NCBI GenBank assembly: GCA_900168235.1
Contig: FUZG01000008.1
Coordinates: 1 to 64,000, forward strand
Source: Lachnospiraceae bacterium
GTDB lineage: Bacteria > Bacillota > Clostridia > Lachnospirales > Lachnospiraceae
DNA length: 64,000 nt
Direction of reading: 5' to 3'
Of the stretch, positions 9,091 to 18,156 are shown in pieces. The position numbers and the translations under genes are program-made. The notes below the pieces were generated by a model that saw only the letters and a program-made list of their open reading frames with translations, did not search any database and had not been told where the DNA came from. Numbering within the stretch: position 1 is the stretch's first letter; the number at the start of each line of letters is the position of its first letter.

Positions 9091-10017
9091 ATGCTGACCT
9101 GGCTTTTGCTGAAACAGATATTTGTAATGTTCCTTATGATGGCGTGCGGATACCTATTAGTGCGTGTGCGCCTCTTAAAGCCGGAAGACAGCAGAAGTCT
9201 GTCGGTGGTGGTAGTTTACCTGATAATGCCCTGCGTGATAGTAAAAGCATTTCAGGTGGAGTTTACAGACAGTATCAGAAGCGGATTCATAATAGCCCTT
9301 ATATCGGCGGTGGTGATACATATCTTACTGTTTATCCTGACTGCTGTTGTCGGAAAAATCCTAAACTTAAACAGGATAGAAAGAGCATCCATCATATATT
9401 CAAATGCAGGAAATCTGATAGTTCCTCTTGTTACGGCAGTTCTTGGAGAAGAATGGGTTATATATGCAAGTGCATTTATGTGTGTGCAGATGGTATTCCT
9501 ATGGACCCATTGCCAGTCGCTGATAAAAGGAGAAGAAGTTTTTTCGTTCAAAAAGGTGATCACAAATATAAATCTCATCGCCGTGATCCTTGGTTTTTCC
9601 CTATTGATATTTAATATAAAATTGCCGGGTGTGGTAATGGATACGCTGAAAGGATTATCGGCGACCATCGGCCCCATGAGCATGATAATGCTTGGGATAA
9701 TGCTCGCCGGTATAAAGATCGAAGCAATCCTGTGTCAAAAAAGGATATATTTAGTGTGCCTTTTAAAAATGATAATCGTACCTGCATTGGTGATGTTCAT
9801 AATGAAGCTGTCAGGTCTGTATTCGCTCACCACAGATGGAAAAATGATAGGTTTTATCAGTATACTTGCACTGATAGCACCGGCGGCAATGGCAGTGACC
9901 CAGATGGCACAGTTATACAATAGTGATGCAGAATATTCAGGTTCTATAAATGCGGTCACAACCTTATCATGTATCGTGACCATGCCTGTCATGACACAGC
10001 TGTACATGATGCTGTAG
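9091..10017 (+). CDS. AEC-family (auxin efflux carrier-like) membrane transporter
   Basis: 308 residues, almost entirely membrane, about ten helices in two five-helix halves. The start MLTWLLLKQIFVMFLMMACGYL, the MPCVIVKAF stretch (about residue 47), SNAGNLIVPLV (~105) and PAAMAVTQMAQLY (~270) follow the AEC/MleP family pattern. These carriers move malate or other organic anions or export small metabolites. AGGGAG lies ahead of the ATG. It is a single-gene unit; nothing nearby indicates a substrate. A -10-like TATAAT sits about 60 bases upstream without a good -35. Confidence 0.88.
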   Translation: MLTWLLLKQIFVMFLMMACGYLLVRVRLLKPEDSRSLSVVVVYLIMPCVIVKAFQVEFTDSIRSGFIIALISAVVIHILLFILTAVVGKILNLNRIERASIIYSNAGNLIVPLVTAVLGEEWVIYASAFMCVQMVFLWTHCQSLIKGEEVFSFKKVITNINLIAVILGFSLLIFNIKLPGVVMDTLKGLSATIGPMSMIMLGIMLAGIKIEAILCQKRIYLVCLLKMIIVPALVMFIMKLSGLYSLTTDGKMIGFISILALIAPAAMAVTQMAQLYNSDAEYSGSINAVTTLSCIVTMPVMTQLYMML

Positions 10018-10249
10018 CGCACACATTCGGTGTGGGAGCGGATTACGCGCGGATGAAAAGAAATTATTTTAATCATAAAAAGTTGTATCGTGATGGTGAA
10101 AAAATTTCTTCTTATGCGCATATTTAGGTATAATTTACATAGAACTGTATCAACAGTGGAGCAATTTGTGCCATAGGTTATGAATAGCATTTAAGCGATA
10201 AAGATTTAATCAACGATTGTCGAAAAAATATAAAGGAACAGTATAAAAA
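10018..10249. other. Intergenic stretch without a recognisable gene
   Basis: It holds a short CACAC/GTGTG hairpin just after the AEC gene and an AT-rich leader before the dipeptidase gene. No complete promoter or terminator could be assigned. Confidence 0.3.
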
Positions 10250-10906
10250 ATGAAGGCAGAATATAAAAATGAGCTGATGGATCCGTCGGATTTTGTAGTG
10301 CTCGGTGACTTTGTACCGCAGATCATTCAGGAAATCAGATATCATTCGACATATAATTTTATCGGAGATAGGATAGACGGATACGAAGATCCCTGTGCAC
10401 TGCTTACGGTAGAAGCGGCAAGGGCGCTTAAGGGTGCGGCTAATGAGTTCATGGTTCAGGGATACCGCCTGAAAGTATTTGATGCCTATCGCCCTGCGTG
10501 CGCGGTAAAGCATTTTGTTTTATGGGGGATAGAAGATCAGGATATCAGGATGAAACCGTATTTTTATCCTGACCTCGAGAAGCAGGCGTTATTTTCTGAA
10601 GGATATATAGCAAAGAAGTCAAGCCACAGCAGGGGAAGTGCTGTTGACCTGACGCTTGTCGATATGAAGACCGGAAAAGAAGTAGATATGGGCGGACCAT
10701 TCGATCTTTTCAGTGAAGTATCACATCCGGATTATAGGGGAATCACGGATGAGCAGTATGAAAACCGGATGAAACTCCGGAGTGTGATGGTACGTAACGG
10801 TTTCAGGACGATAGACTGCGAATGGTGGCATTTCTATCTGGATAATGAGCCTTATCCGGACACGTATTTCGAATTTCCGGTATCTCTTGCTTATCTAAAA
10901 AAATAA
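10250..10906 (+). CDS. D-Ala-D-Ala dipeptidase, VanX/DdpX type (peptidase M15D)
   Basis: 218 residues. The zinc site is complete: SSHSRGSAVDLT gives His126 and Asp133, and CEWWHFYL gives Glu191 and His194. The conserved arginine of the DAYRP motif is Arg81. These enzymes hydrolyse D-alanyl-D-alanine. No vanA/vanH ligase or dehydrogenase and no VanRS pair is nearby, so a role in peptidoglycan turnover or D-Ala salvage is more likely than glycopeptide resistance. No signal peptide is seen, so cytoplasmic action is expected. A hairpin (CTGTTCAGA/TCTGAACAG, 10912-10940) separates it from the next gene. Confidence 0.9.
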   Translation: MKAEYKNELMDPSDFVVLGDFVPQIIQEIRYHSTYNFIGDRIDGYEDPCALLTVEAARALKGAANEFMVQGYRLKVFDAYRPACAVKHFVLWGIEDQDIRMKPYFYPDLEKQALFSEGYIAKKSSHSRGSAVDLTLVDMKTGKEVDMGGPFDLFSEVSHPDYRGITDEQYENRMKLRSVMVRNGFRTIDCEWWHFYLDNEPYPDTYFEFPVSLAYLKK

Positions 10907-10911
10907 ATCAG

Positions 10912-10940
10912 CTGTTCAGAAAACGGTAAGCTCTGAACAG
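10912..10940 (+). other. Intergenic hairpin without T-run
   Basis: Perfect 9-bp stem (CTGTTCAGA, TCTGAACAG) between the dipeptidase and HD-GYP genes. It is followed by AAAGAGGGG rather than T residues, so a processing or mRNA-stability role is as likely as termination. Confidence 0.4.
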
Positions 10941-10957
10941 ATAAAGAGGGGATATAT

Positions 10958-13114
10958 ATGGGGGGTTATAAAAGGCGGTTAAAGGTTGAACGTGACCGCG
11001 GGAATATGGGTAGTTCCCAGAGAATGTTATTGGCTGTACTGGGTATAGCCGTTAATGTGCTACTTGCATTTATTACAAACAAAGTAGGTTTTCTCTTATT
11101 TTTTGATACAATAGGAACAGTTTGTGTAACCGCAGTGGGCGGGGTTCTGCCCGGTATTTTTACTGCGGTCTTTACTAATGTCATCTGTACGGCATTTGAT
11201 AAACATGCCATCTATTTTGGATTCTTAAATGCCTTTGTGGCTATCAGTTTCCACTGGTTCTTAAAAAAGCGTTCTCTTAAGAAAGTAAAGGACGTTATTT
11301 CATTTATCCTGATCATCTCTTTAATCACCGGAAGTGTGAGTTTCCTTATCCACTGGTTTCTGCTGGATGGAGTTCAAAGCTCGATTTATTCTGATACTGT
11401 GCTCTCATTCGCATCATCGGTTCATATCCCTGTTATTCTCGGCAGCTTCATTGTCGGTATGATCATGAATCTTATTGATAAAGGGATCTCGATTGGTGTT
11501 GTAATACTTCTCTTAAGGATCATTCCACATAAAAAACTTGAAGAAATAAAGGAAAAAAGCTGGGGACAGAGACCACTTTCGGCGGAAGAAATAGCTGAGC
11601 TTGAAGGATGGGGAAAAAATATACGCCTCGATATACGTAAAAAGATCACCATCACCATACTTTCAGTATCTATCCTGCTCGTAGTAGTTACGGGTTTTAT
11701 AGGGGTGTCGCTGTATTTCAACAATCTGGACAAGGAAAAAACGACTGATGCACAAAATATGCTCAGGCTGGTTTCGGAAGTAGTAGAACCAGAAAAGCTT
11801 AGAAAATTTATGGTGTTTGGTGATACTGCACCGGGATATAAAGAGACTGAAATATTACTGAAGCATATAAAAGAAAATGTCGGAGCAGTAGAAAAAATGC
11901 GCCTTATCAGGTTTGAGATGAACGGCGGATATATCATTTTTGACATATCGGATGAGGGGCTTGGATCAAATGACAGGGTGGAATATACCGGAAAAATGGA
12001 GGCTTATAAAAGCAGACTTATTGCCGGTAAAGATATCGAGCCGATAGAGCATAGCGACATCTCGGGACTGATGCGATCGGTTTATTTCCCTATAAGAGAT
12101 AAAGATGGAAAGTGTATCTGTTACGCGGTTGCAGATATCTCCATAACCTATATGACTGATTATATGAGGATTTTTATCATAAGATCAGTCCTTGTTCTCA
12201 TGGGATTTTTTATACTCGTTTTCGCTCAGGGTATGGCAGTTTCGAATACTGCTATAGTTTATCCCATAAGAAGCATGGCTAAGTGTATCGATGGATTTAC
12301 GGAATTAGGCTATGACCAGGAGCAGCTTGATGAAAATGTAAGGAGTATAAGGCGTCTCGATATCCATACAGGTGACGAAGTAGAAATGCTGTATCACTCG
12401 ATATGCGAAATGACTCTTAATCTGTCTGAGCAGGTCAGGGAACTTCGGCATCTTACAGACATTACGGTAAAGATGCAGGACGGACTCATTATTACCATGG
12501 CAGATATGGTCGAAAACCGTGATTCGGATACAGGTGCCCATATTCAGAAAACTGCGGCGTATGTAAAGATCATATTAGATGGATTAAAGAAAAAGGGGTA
12601 CTACACAGAAAAGATCACGCCGAAGTTTGAGTCTGATGTAGTGAGCTCAGCGCCGCTTCATGATATCGGAAAGATAAATATCTCGGATCGCATATTAAAT
12701 AAGCCCGGAGAACTCACGGATGATGAATATGAGATCATGAAGACTCATACAACTGTGGGTAAAAAGATAATGGAAAACGCTATCAGTACTGTGCGGGGAG
12801 AAAATTATCTGAAAGAAGCGCGGAATATGGCGGCATATCATCATGAAAGATGGGACGGAACAGGTTATCCCGAAGGGCTCCATGGAGAGGTAATACCTTT
12901 ATCGGCACGTATAATGGCAGTTGCCGATGTTTTCGATGCACTGACATCACCAAGAGTATATAAAGAGGCTTTTTCTGTTGATGAAGCGGTAGCGATGCTG
13001 GAAGAGGGCGCCGGAAGCCGGTTTGATCCAAAATGTGTCGAGGCATTTATGGATTCACTTCCGGAAGTAAAAATGGTATTGAAGAGATTCAGCCGCAGCA
13101 TGAAAGAGAGGTGA
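10958..13114 (+). CDS. Membrane HD-GYP phosphodiesterase with HAMP-like linker
   Basis: 718 residues. An N-terminal block of about six helices (~22-190) resembles small-molecule uptake or sensory membrane domains. A further helix (~232-252), an extracytoplasmic region (~255-400), a last helix (~405-428) and a HAMP-like coiled region precede the HD-GYP domain (~505-715). That domain has HDIGK at ~568-572, the downstream AAYHHERWDGTGYPEGL with the GYP signature at ~634-640, and AVADVFDAL. HD-GYP proteins hydrolyse cyclic di-GMP to GMP. It heads a four-gene signalling block; only two bases separate its stop from the kinase start. Confidence 0.9.
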   Translation: MGGYKRRLKVERDRGNMGSSQRMLLAVLGIAVNVLLAFITNKVGFLLFFDTIGTVCVTAVGGVLPGIFTAVFTNVICTAFDKHAIYFGFLNAFVAISFHWFLKKRSLKKVKDVISFILIISLITGSVSFLIHWFLLDGVQSSIYSDTVLSFASSVHIPVILGSFIVGMIMNLIDKGISIGVVILLLRIIPHKKLEEIKEKSWGQRPLSAEEIAELEGWGKNIRLDIRKKITITILSVSILLVVVTGFIGVSLYFNNLDKEKTTDAQNMLRLVSEVVEPEKLRKFMVFGDTAPGYKETEILLKHIKENVGAVEKMRLIRFEMNGGYIIFDISDEGLGSNDRVEYTGKMEAYKSRLIAGKDIEPIEHSDISGLMRSVYFPIRDKDGKCICYAVADISITYMTDYMRIFIIRSVLVLMGFFILVFAQGMAVSNTAIVYPIRSMAKCIDGFTELGYDQEQLDENVRSIRRLDIHTGDEVEMLYHSICEMTLNLSEQVRELRHLTDITVKMQDGLIITMADMVENRDSDTGAHIQKTAAYVKIILDGLKKKGYYTEKITPKFESDVVSSAPLHDIGKINISDRILNKPGELTDDEYEIMKTHTTVGKKIMENAISTVRGENYLKEARNMAAYHHERWDGTGYPEGLHGEVIPLSARIMAVADVFDALTSPRVYKEAFSVDEAVAMLEEGAGSRFDPKCVEAFMDSLPEVKMVLKRFSRSMKER

Positions 13115-13116
13115 TC

Positions 13117-16100
13117 ATGTATATGAAAAAAAGTACATTAAAATACATGATCGCATCGGCTTCACTTATCTTTTTTATTACTGCAGGGTTATCAAAGCAG
13201 GTTCCGGCAGAGGAAATGCCTGAGCCGGTTGAAGAAGTGATGCACCCTGAGCTTGTCGGTGGTGGATATGCTGTTACCGGGCAAATGGAAAATTCAGGAT
13301 ATACTGCGGAAATTTATGATGCAGCGAACGGACTCCTCACCTCAGATGCAAATTATATACTTGGATCCCGGGACGGATATGTATGGATCGGCAGTTACAG
13401 TGGAATAATAAAATACGATGGAACTTCTTTTGACAGGCTGGACACAGGAGATGGACTGACCAACGGAAGAGGCTTATTTGAAGACAGTAAAGGCAGGATA
13501 TGGGTCGGAACAAATGACAACGGCGTCGTCGTGATCAGCGGTGAAAAAAGTTTGCACTTAACCTATAAGGATGGATTGCCTTCGTCATCGATAAGGATTT
13601 TTGAAGAAGACCGTGAAGGAAATATATACATTGGTACAACTTCGGGAGTCTGCTATGTAGATAATGATATGAATATCCACATTATCGACGATACCAGGAT
13701 AAATAATGAACGGGTATTGAAGCTCAATGCTGACAAAAATGGCAGGATCTTTGGCCAGACAAAGAGTGGCATAGTTTTTGCGATAGATCATAAAAAAATA
13801 TCCGAACTCTATTACGGAGTGAACCTTGGGATAGGCAATATCACAACGATCCTTGCAGATCCCAGGAAAAGTAATGAAGTCTACCTTTGCACAGATAAAA
13901 ATATTATCTATCGCGGAAAGTTTGGAGCGAGGGCAAAAGACTTAAAACAGATAACAGTCGCGCCGCTGGAAAATACTCATTGGATAAGCTATGACTGCGG
14001 AAGAGTCTGGCTGGCGTCAAATCATGTGATCGGATATCTTGATGAAAACGATCAGTTCCATGAGGTTGATGATCTTCCGATGAACAGCGGAATAGAGATG
14101 ATGACGTCTGATTATCAGGGGAATATGTGGTTTGCGTCATCTACTCAGGGAGTCATGAAAGTTGTCGAAAATAGTTTTGTGAACATGGCTCAGGTAAATG
14201 ACCAGCTTGATGAAGTCGCAAACGCGACATGTGTTATCGATGATAATCTTTATATAGGTACGGACAAGGGGCTCCGTATACTGAATAGAAAAGGATGGGT
14301 TCTGAATAACAGACTCACAAGATATATAGGTGGAGCAAGGGTCAGATGCTTTACCGTTGATGGTAAGGGAAATCTCTGGATATCAACGTTCACCAATGAT
14401 CTTGGACTTATCTGTTACTCAAAGAACGGGGGGATAACGTCATATACAGTTGATGACGGTATGCCCGGAAATGAGATCAGGTGTACCGCGGAAGCATCAG
14501 ACGGTTCGATAATCGTAGGGACAAATGCGGGACTAGCGATCATACAAAACGGGAAGGTAGCGAAAACTTTAAATGCCCAGAATGGTGTCCTGAATACAGT
14601 GATCCTGACCGTTGCGGAAGGCGAAAACGGTGAAATTTACGCAGGATCGGACGGCGATGGAATATATGTCATCGAAGATGCCGATATAAAAAAGATAGGG
14701 CGTGATGACGGACTTACCAGTGATGTGATAATAAGGATAAAGAAGGATGAAAAAAGAGGTTTATACTGGATAGTCACATCTAATTCCATTCAGTATATGA
14801 AGGATGGGGTTATAAACGAGGTAACATCATTTCCGTACAATAATAACTACGATGTTTTCTGGAGTGATGATAGTGATGACATGTGGATCATATCATCATA
14901 CGGCGTATATGTCGTTAATGTAGAAGATATGTTAAATGACGCCGTCGGAGAATACAGACTTTATACCGTGGCAAATGGTGTTACCAGTATTCCGACTACA
15001 AACGGATACAGCTATCTGGATGATGAGGGTAATCTGTTCATCGCAGGAAGAGCCGGTGTATGCGGAGTAAATATCAATAACTTTTTCAAAGAAAAAGTTA
15101 TTGTAAAAGCCGCTATAAAAAATGTGCAGATCGATGATAAAAAGATAATGCCTGATAAATATGGCAAATATGTGATACCTTCATCTGCATGGCGTGTAAA
15201 GATCACGGCATCTGTGATGGATTATTCGTTGGCAAATCCTACGGTCCGGATTTTTATGGAAGGGGAAGAAAATGACGGCATAGAAGTAAAAAGGGACCTG
15301 CTCCCGCCTCTTGAGTATACCGGAATGAAGTACGGCGAGCATATACTTCATATCCAGATCCTTGACAGTGATGAAAAAAAGATTGTTTTGGATAATGTAT
15401 TTACCATAGTTAAAGAACCCAAACTTTCAGAACTTCTCTTAGTAAGGGTCTTGCTGTTTTTGTTTACAGCGATGGCAGCGGGTTTTATCGTATGGCGTAT
15501 CATGAAAAATACGGTCATCAGCAGACAGCTTGAGGAAATACGGCAGGCAAAGGAAGAGGCAGAACGTGCAAATACGGCAAAGACCCGTTTTCTTGCAAAT
15601 ATGTCCCATGAAATACGAACGCCTATAAATACCATCATGGGCATGAATGAGATGATAATGAGAGAAGACGCGAAGGATGTTCCGAAGGGCTATTTTATGT
15701 CCATGATGAACTATGCATTTGATATAAAAAATGCGACAGAAACTCTTCTCGGACTCATTAACGATCTCCTTGACATGTCAAAGATAGAATCGGGCAAGAT
15801 GCATGTCGTTGAACAGGAATATGATCTGGCGGAGATGCTGAGGTCGATCGTATCCATGATCCGTGTAAAAAGCATAGAAAAAGATCTAATGTTTGACGTT
15901 GTGGTAGATGAGATACTGCCTGTAAGGATGTACGGAGATGCAGGAAAGATAAAGCAGATAGTTCTGAACCTGCTGACAAATGCGGTCAAGTACACGGAGA
16001 AGGGCGGCTTTGTCCTGAGTGTGTCCATAAAAGAGCGGATTGACGAAAAGATCACTTTAAGTTTCCTCGTAAAAGATACCGGAATAGGTGTTAAAGAAGA

Positions 16101-17361
16101 GGATATGGAAAAGCTTTTCACTGCCTATGAGCGTCTCGATGAAGAAAAGAACAGTGCTATACAGGGAACAGGACTGGGCCTTGATATTTCGAGAAAATTT
16201 GCTGAGCTTATGGGCGGAAGTCTTGTGTGCAGGAGTGTTTACGGAGAAGGTTCGGAATTTGAGCTGACCATAGACCAGCGTATCATTGACAGCACGCCTA
16301 TCGGACTTTTCTCGGAACATGAGGACAATTCGGAAAAGGGTCCTTACGTACCGAAGTTTATAGCGCCGGATGCGGATGTTCTTGTAGTAGACGACAATCC
16401 TATGAACTTAAATGTCATAAGATCACTTTTAAAAGCTACAAGGATATTCATAACAACTGCATCAAGCGGAGAAGAGTGTCTGGAAAAGATGAAATCTACC
16501 AGATTTAACGTAGTTCTCCTGGATCACATGATGCCGGGAATGGATGGTATCGAGACAGTAGCGAGGATACGTGAAAAAGATCCGGATATTCCGGTATATG
16601 CGCTTACTGCAAATGTTACATCAGGAGAAGATTTTTATATACAGAAAGGATTCACAGGGTATCTGGCAAAACCGGTTGACAGTCTGGCGCTCGAAAATGC
16701 GATCATGCGGCATCTGCCGGAAGAAATGATGCTGAAACCCGAAAAAGCAGAGGAAGAAGAGGAAATACAGGAGATACCGGAAGAACTTAAGTGGATCTAC
16801 GATGTAGAAGACATTGATGTAGAAGAAGGTATCACTAATTCCGGCGGTGTTCCGTCCTACATTTTCTCTCTGAAACTGTTCCTTGAAACTATTGACGGAA
16901 ATTCAAAGATCATAAGTGATTCGTATGAAGCGGGAGATATCCGCCTCTATACCATAAAGGTTCATGCACTGAAAAGCTCTGCTCGTATAATCGGTGCAAA
17001 GGGATTATCGGTTCTTGCAGCGGAACTTGAGGATGCCGGAAATAAGAATGATATGGAGTTTATTGATAAAAATACGGATCAGCTTCTTTCGGACTATACG
17101 GCTTATAAGGAAAAGCTTAGACGCCTTTCTAACCCGGAAAGTTCTGATGAGGGTAAGGAGATGATCCCGGAAGATGTACTGGAGGATGCTTACGGGGCAC
17201 TTAGGGATGTTATCCCGCAGATGGATTATGATTCGGTAGAAATGATACTGGAACAGCTGCGGGAATACAGGCTTCCTGATGAGGAAAAGGAAAGGGTCGG
17301 TAAACTCGAAAAGAGCCTCAAGCTTTTTGACTGGAGCGGTATGGAAGAGCTCATGAAATGA
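13117..17361 (+). CDS. Hybrid sensor kinase with two-component propeller, REC and HPt domains
   Basis: 1414 residues. ATG 13117 is preferred because GAGAGGTGATC, matching the 16S 3' end, lies directly before it; a second ATG is six bases on. Signal segment (~8-25), then many Reg_prop blades (~70-690; for example YVWIGSYSGI, RIWVGTNDNG, NLWISTF, EIYAGSDGDG), a Y_Y_Y-like domain, a membrane helix (~772-795), HisKA with ANMSHEIRTPINT (His ~831), HATPase with NLLTNAVKY and GTGLGLDISRK, a receiver (VVDDNPMN, phospho-Asp in LLDHMMPGMDG ~1134) and an HPt domain (VHALKSSARIIG, His ~1283). An outside ligand would be read by the propeller and relayed His-Asp-His. Confidence 0.95.
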   Translation: MYMKKSTLKYMIASASLIFFITAGLSKQVPAEEMPEPVEEVMHPELVGGGYAVTGQMENSGYTAEIYDAANGLLTSDANYILGSRDGYVWIGSYSGIIKYDGTSFDRLDTGDGLTNGRGLFEDSKGRIWVGTNDNGVVVISGEKSLHLTYKDGLPSSSIRIFEEDREGNIYIGTTSGVCYVDNDMNIHIIDDTRINNERVLKLNADKNGRIFGQTKSGIVFAIDHKKISELYYGVNLGIGNITTILADPRKSNEVYLCTDKNIIYRGKFGARAKDLKQITVAPLENTHWISYDCGRVWLASNHVIGYLDENDQFHEVDDLPMNSGIEMMTSDYQGNMWFASSTQGVMKVVENSFVNMAQVNDQLDEVANATCVIDDNLYIGTDKGLRILNRKGWVLNNRLTRYIGGARVRCFTVDGKGNLWISTFTNDLGLICYSKNGGITSYTVDDGMPGNEIRCTAEASDGSIIVGTNAGLAIIQNGKVAKTLNAQNGVLNTVILTVAEGENGEIYAGSDGDGIYVIEDADIKKIGRDDGLTSDVIIRIKKDEKRGLYWIVTSNSIQYMKDGVINEVTSFPYNNNYDVFWSDDSDDMWIISSYGVYVVNVEDMLNDAVGEYRLYTVANGVTSIPTTNGYSYLDDEGNLFIAGRAGVCGVNINNFFKEKVIVKAAIKNVQIDDKKIMPDKYGKYVIPSSAWRVKITASVMDYSLANPTVRIFMEGEENDGIEVKRDLLPPLEYTGMKYGEHILHIQILDSDEKKIVLDNVFTIVKEPKLSELLLVRVLLFLFTAMAAGFIVWRIMKNTVISRQLEEIRQAKEEAERANTAKTRFLANMSHEIRTPINTIMGMNEMIMREDAKDVPKGYFMSMMNYAFDIKNATETLLGLINDLLDMSKIESGKMHVVEQEYDLAEMLRSIVSMIRVKSIEKDLMFDVVVDEILPVRMYGDAGKIKQIVLNLLTNAVKYTEKGGFVLSVSIKERIDEKITLSFLVKDTGIGVKEEDMEKLFTAYERLDEEKNSAIQGTGLGLDISRKFAELMGGSLVCRSVYGEGSEFELTIDQRIIDSTPIGLFSEHEDNSEKGPYVPKFIAPDADVLVVDDNPMNLNVIRSLLKATRIFITTASSGEECLEKMKSTRFNVVLLDHMMPGMDGIETVARIREKDPDIPVYALTANVTSGEDFYIQKGFTGYLAKPVDSLALENAIMRHLPEEMMLKPEKAEEEEEIQEIPEELKWIYDVEDIDVEEGITNSGGVPSYIFSLKLFLETIDGNSKIISDSYEAGDIRLYTIKVHALKSSARIIGAKGLSVLAAELEDAGNKNDMEFIDKNTDQLLSDYTAYKEKLRRLSNPESSDEGKEMIPEDVLEDAYGALRDVIPQMDYDSVEMILEQLREYRLPDEEKERVGKLEKSLKLFDWSGMEELMK

Positions 17362-17382
17362 TGAAGACCGGAGGGTAAAAGA

Positions 17383-18138
17383 ATGAGTGATCGTTTGATA
17401 GTGATAAGTGAAAAAGAGACATTTATCGTGCGGGTCCTTATGAATAAAGCAAAAGGGGCGGGGATAGACTGCGAGTTTGTTCCATGTAATGTTGATGATA
17501 TAAACGGAAAGCTTGACGACAATCCGCTTATCACGCTGTACATGGATGATGCTGCGGGACCTTCTGATGAGGTACTGCATTTCCTACTTGATGCGATGGA
17601 TGAAAAAGGTCTTGAAATGATCCTTATCGGTGAAAAAAATGATCTGGATATTATGGGCGGGAAGATACCGTCGCGGCTTATCTTCAAAAAATTCACAAGG
17701 CCGGTGGATAATGACCAGTTCGTAAGGACTCTTCAGGATTATTACAAAAAATTGAACTCAGGTGAATTCAGGAAGAGTATTCTCGTGGTGGATGATGATC
17801 CGAATTATCTGGGACTTGTGCGTGAGTGGCTTAAAGATACCTACAAGGTCTTTATGGCTAATTCGGGTCTGCAGGCGATAAAGTGGCTTGGAAAAAACAA
17901 GGTAGACCTGATCCTCCTTGATCATGAAATGCCTGTGACAAGCGGACCGAAAGTTCTGGAAATGCTGAGGAGTGACTCGGAAACGGAGTCTATACCTGTA
18001 ATGTTCCTTACAGGAAAGGGGGACAAGGAAAGTGTTATGCAGGTAGTAGCATTAAAGCCTGAAGGATATTTCCTGAAAAATATCCAAAAAGATGAATTGC
18101 TGGAAAAGCTTAACGAATTTTTTATCCTTCATAAGTAA
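17383..18138 (+). CDS. Two-receiver response regulator without output domain
   Basis: 251 residues, 21 bases after the hybrid kinase. The C-terminal half (~128-251) is a standard receiver: acidic VVDDDPN (~134-140), phospho-acceptor in LILLDHEMP (~178), and Thr/Lys in LTGKG. The N-terminal half (~1-120) looks like a degenerate receiver without the acidic pocket. There is no DNA-binding domain, so the output is probably protein-protein, for instance on the HD-GYP proteins on both sides or the HPt domain of the kinase. Gene order argues for one phosphorelay. Confidence 0.88.
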   Translation: MSDRLIVISEKETFIVRVLMNKAKGAGIDCEFVPCNVDDINGKLDDNPLITLYMDDAAGPSDEVLHFLLDAMDEKGLEMILIGEKNDLDIMGGKIPSRLIFKKFTRPVDNDQFVRTLQDYYKKLNSGEFRKSILVVDDDPNYLGLVREWLKDTYKVFMANSGLQAIKWLGKNKVDLILLDHEMPVTSGPKVLEMLRSDSETESIPVMFLTGKGDKESVMQVVALKPEGYFLKNIQKDELLEKLNEFFILHK

Positions 18139-18156
18139 AAGAGGAGAAGCAGGTAA

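Noticed and set aside
10250-10906. Vancomycin-resistance gene cluster
   Set aside because: Only a VanX-like dipeptidase is present; no vanH, vanA or VanRS genes nearby.
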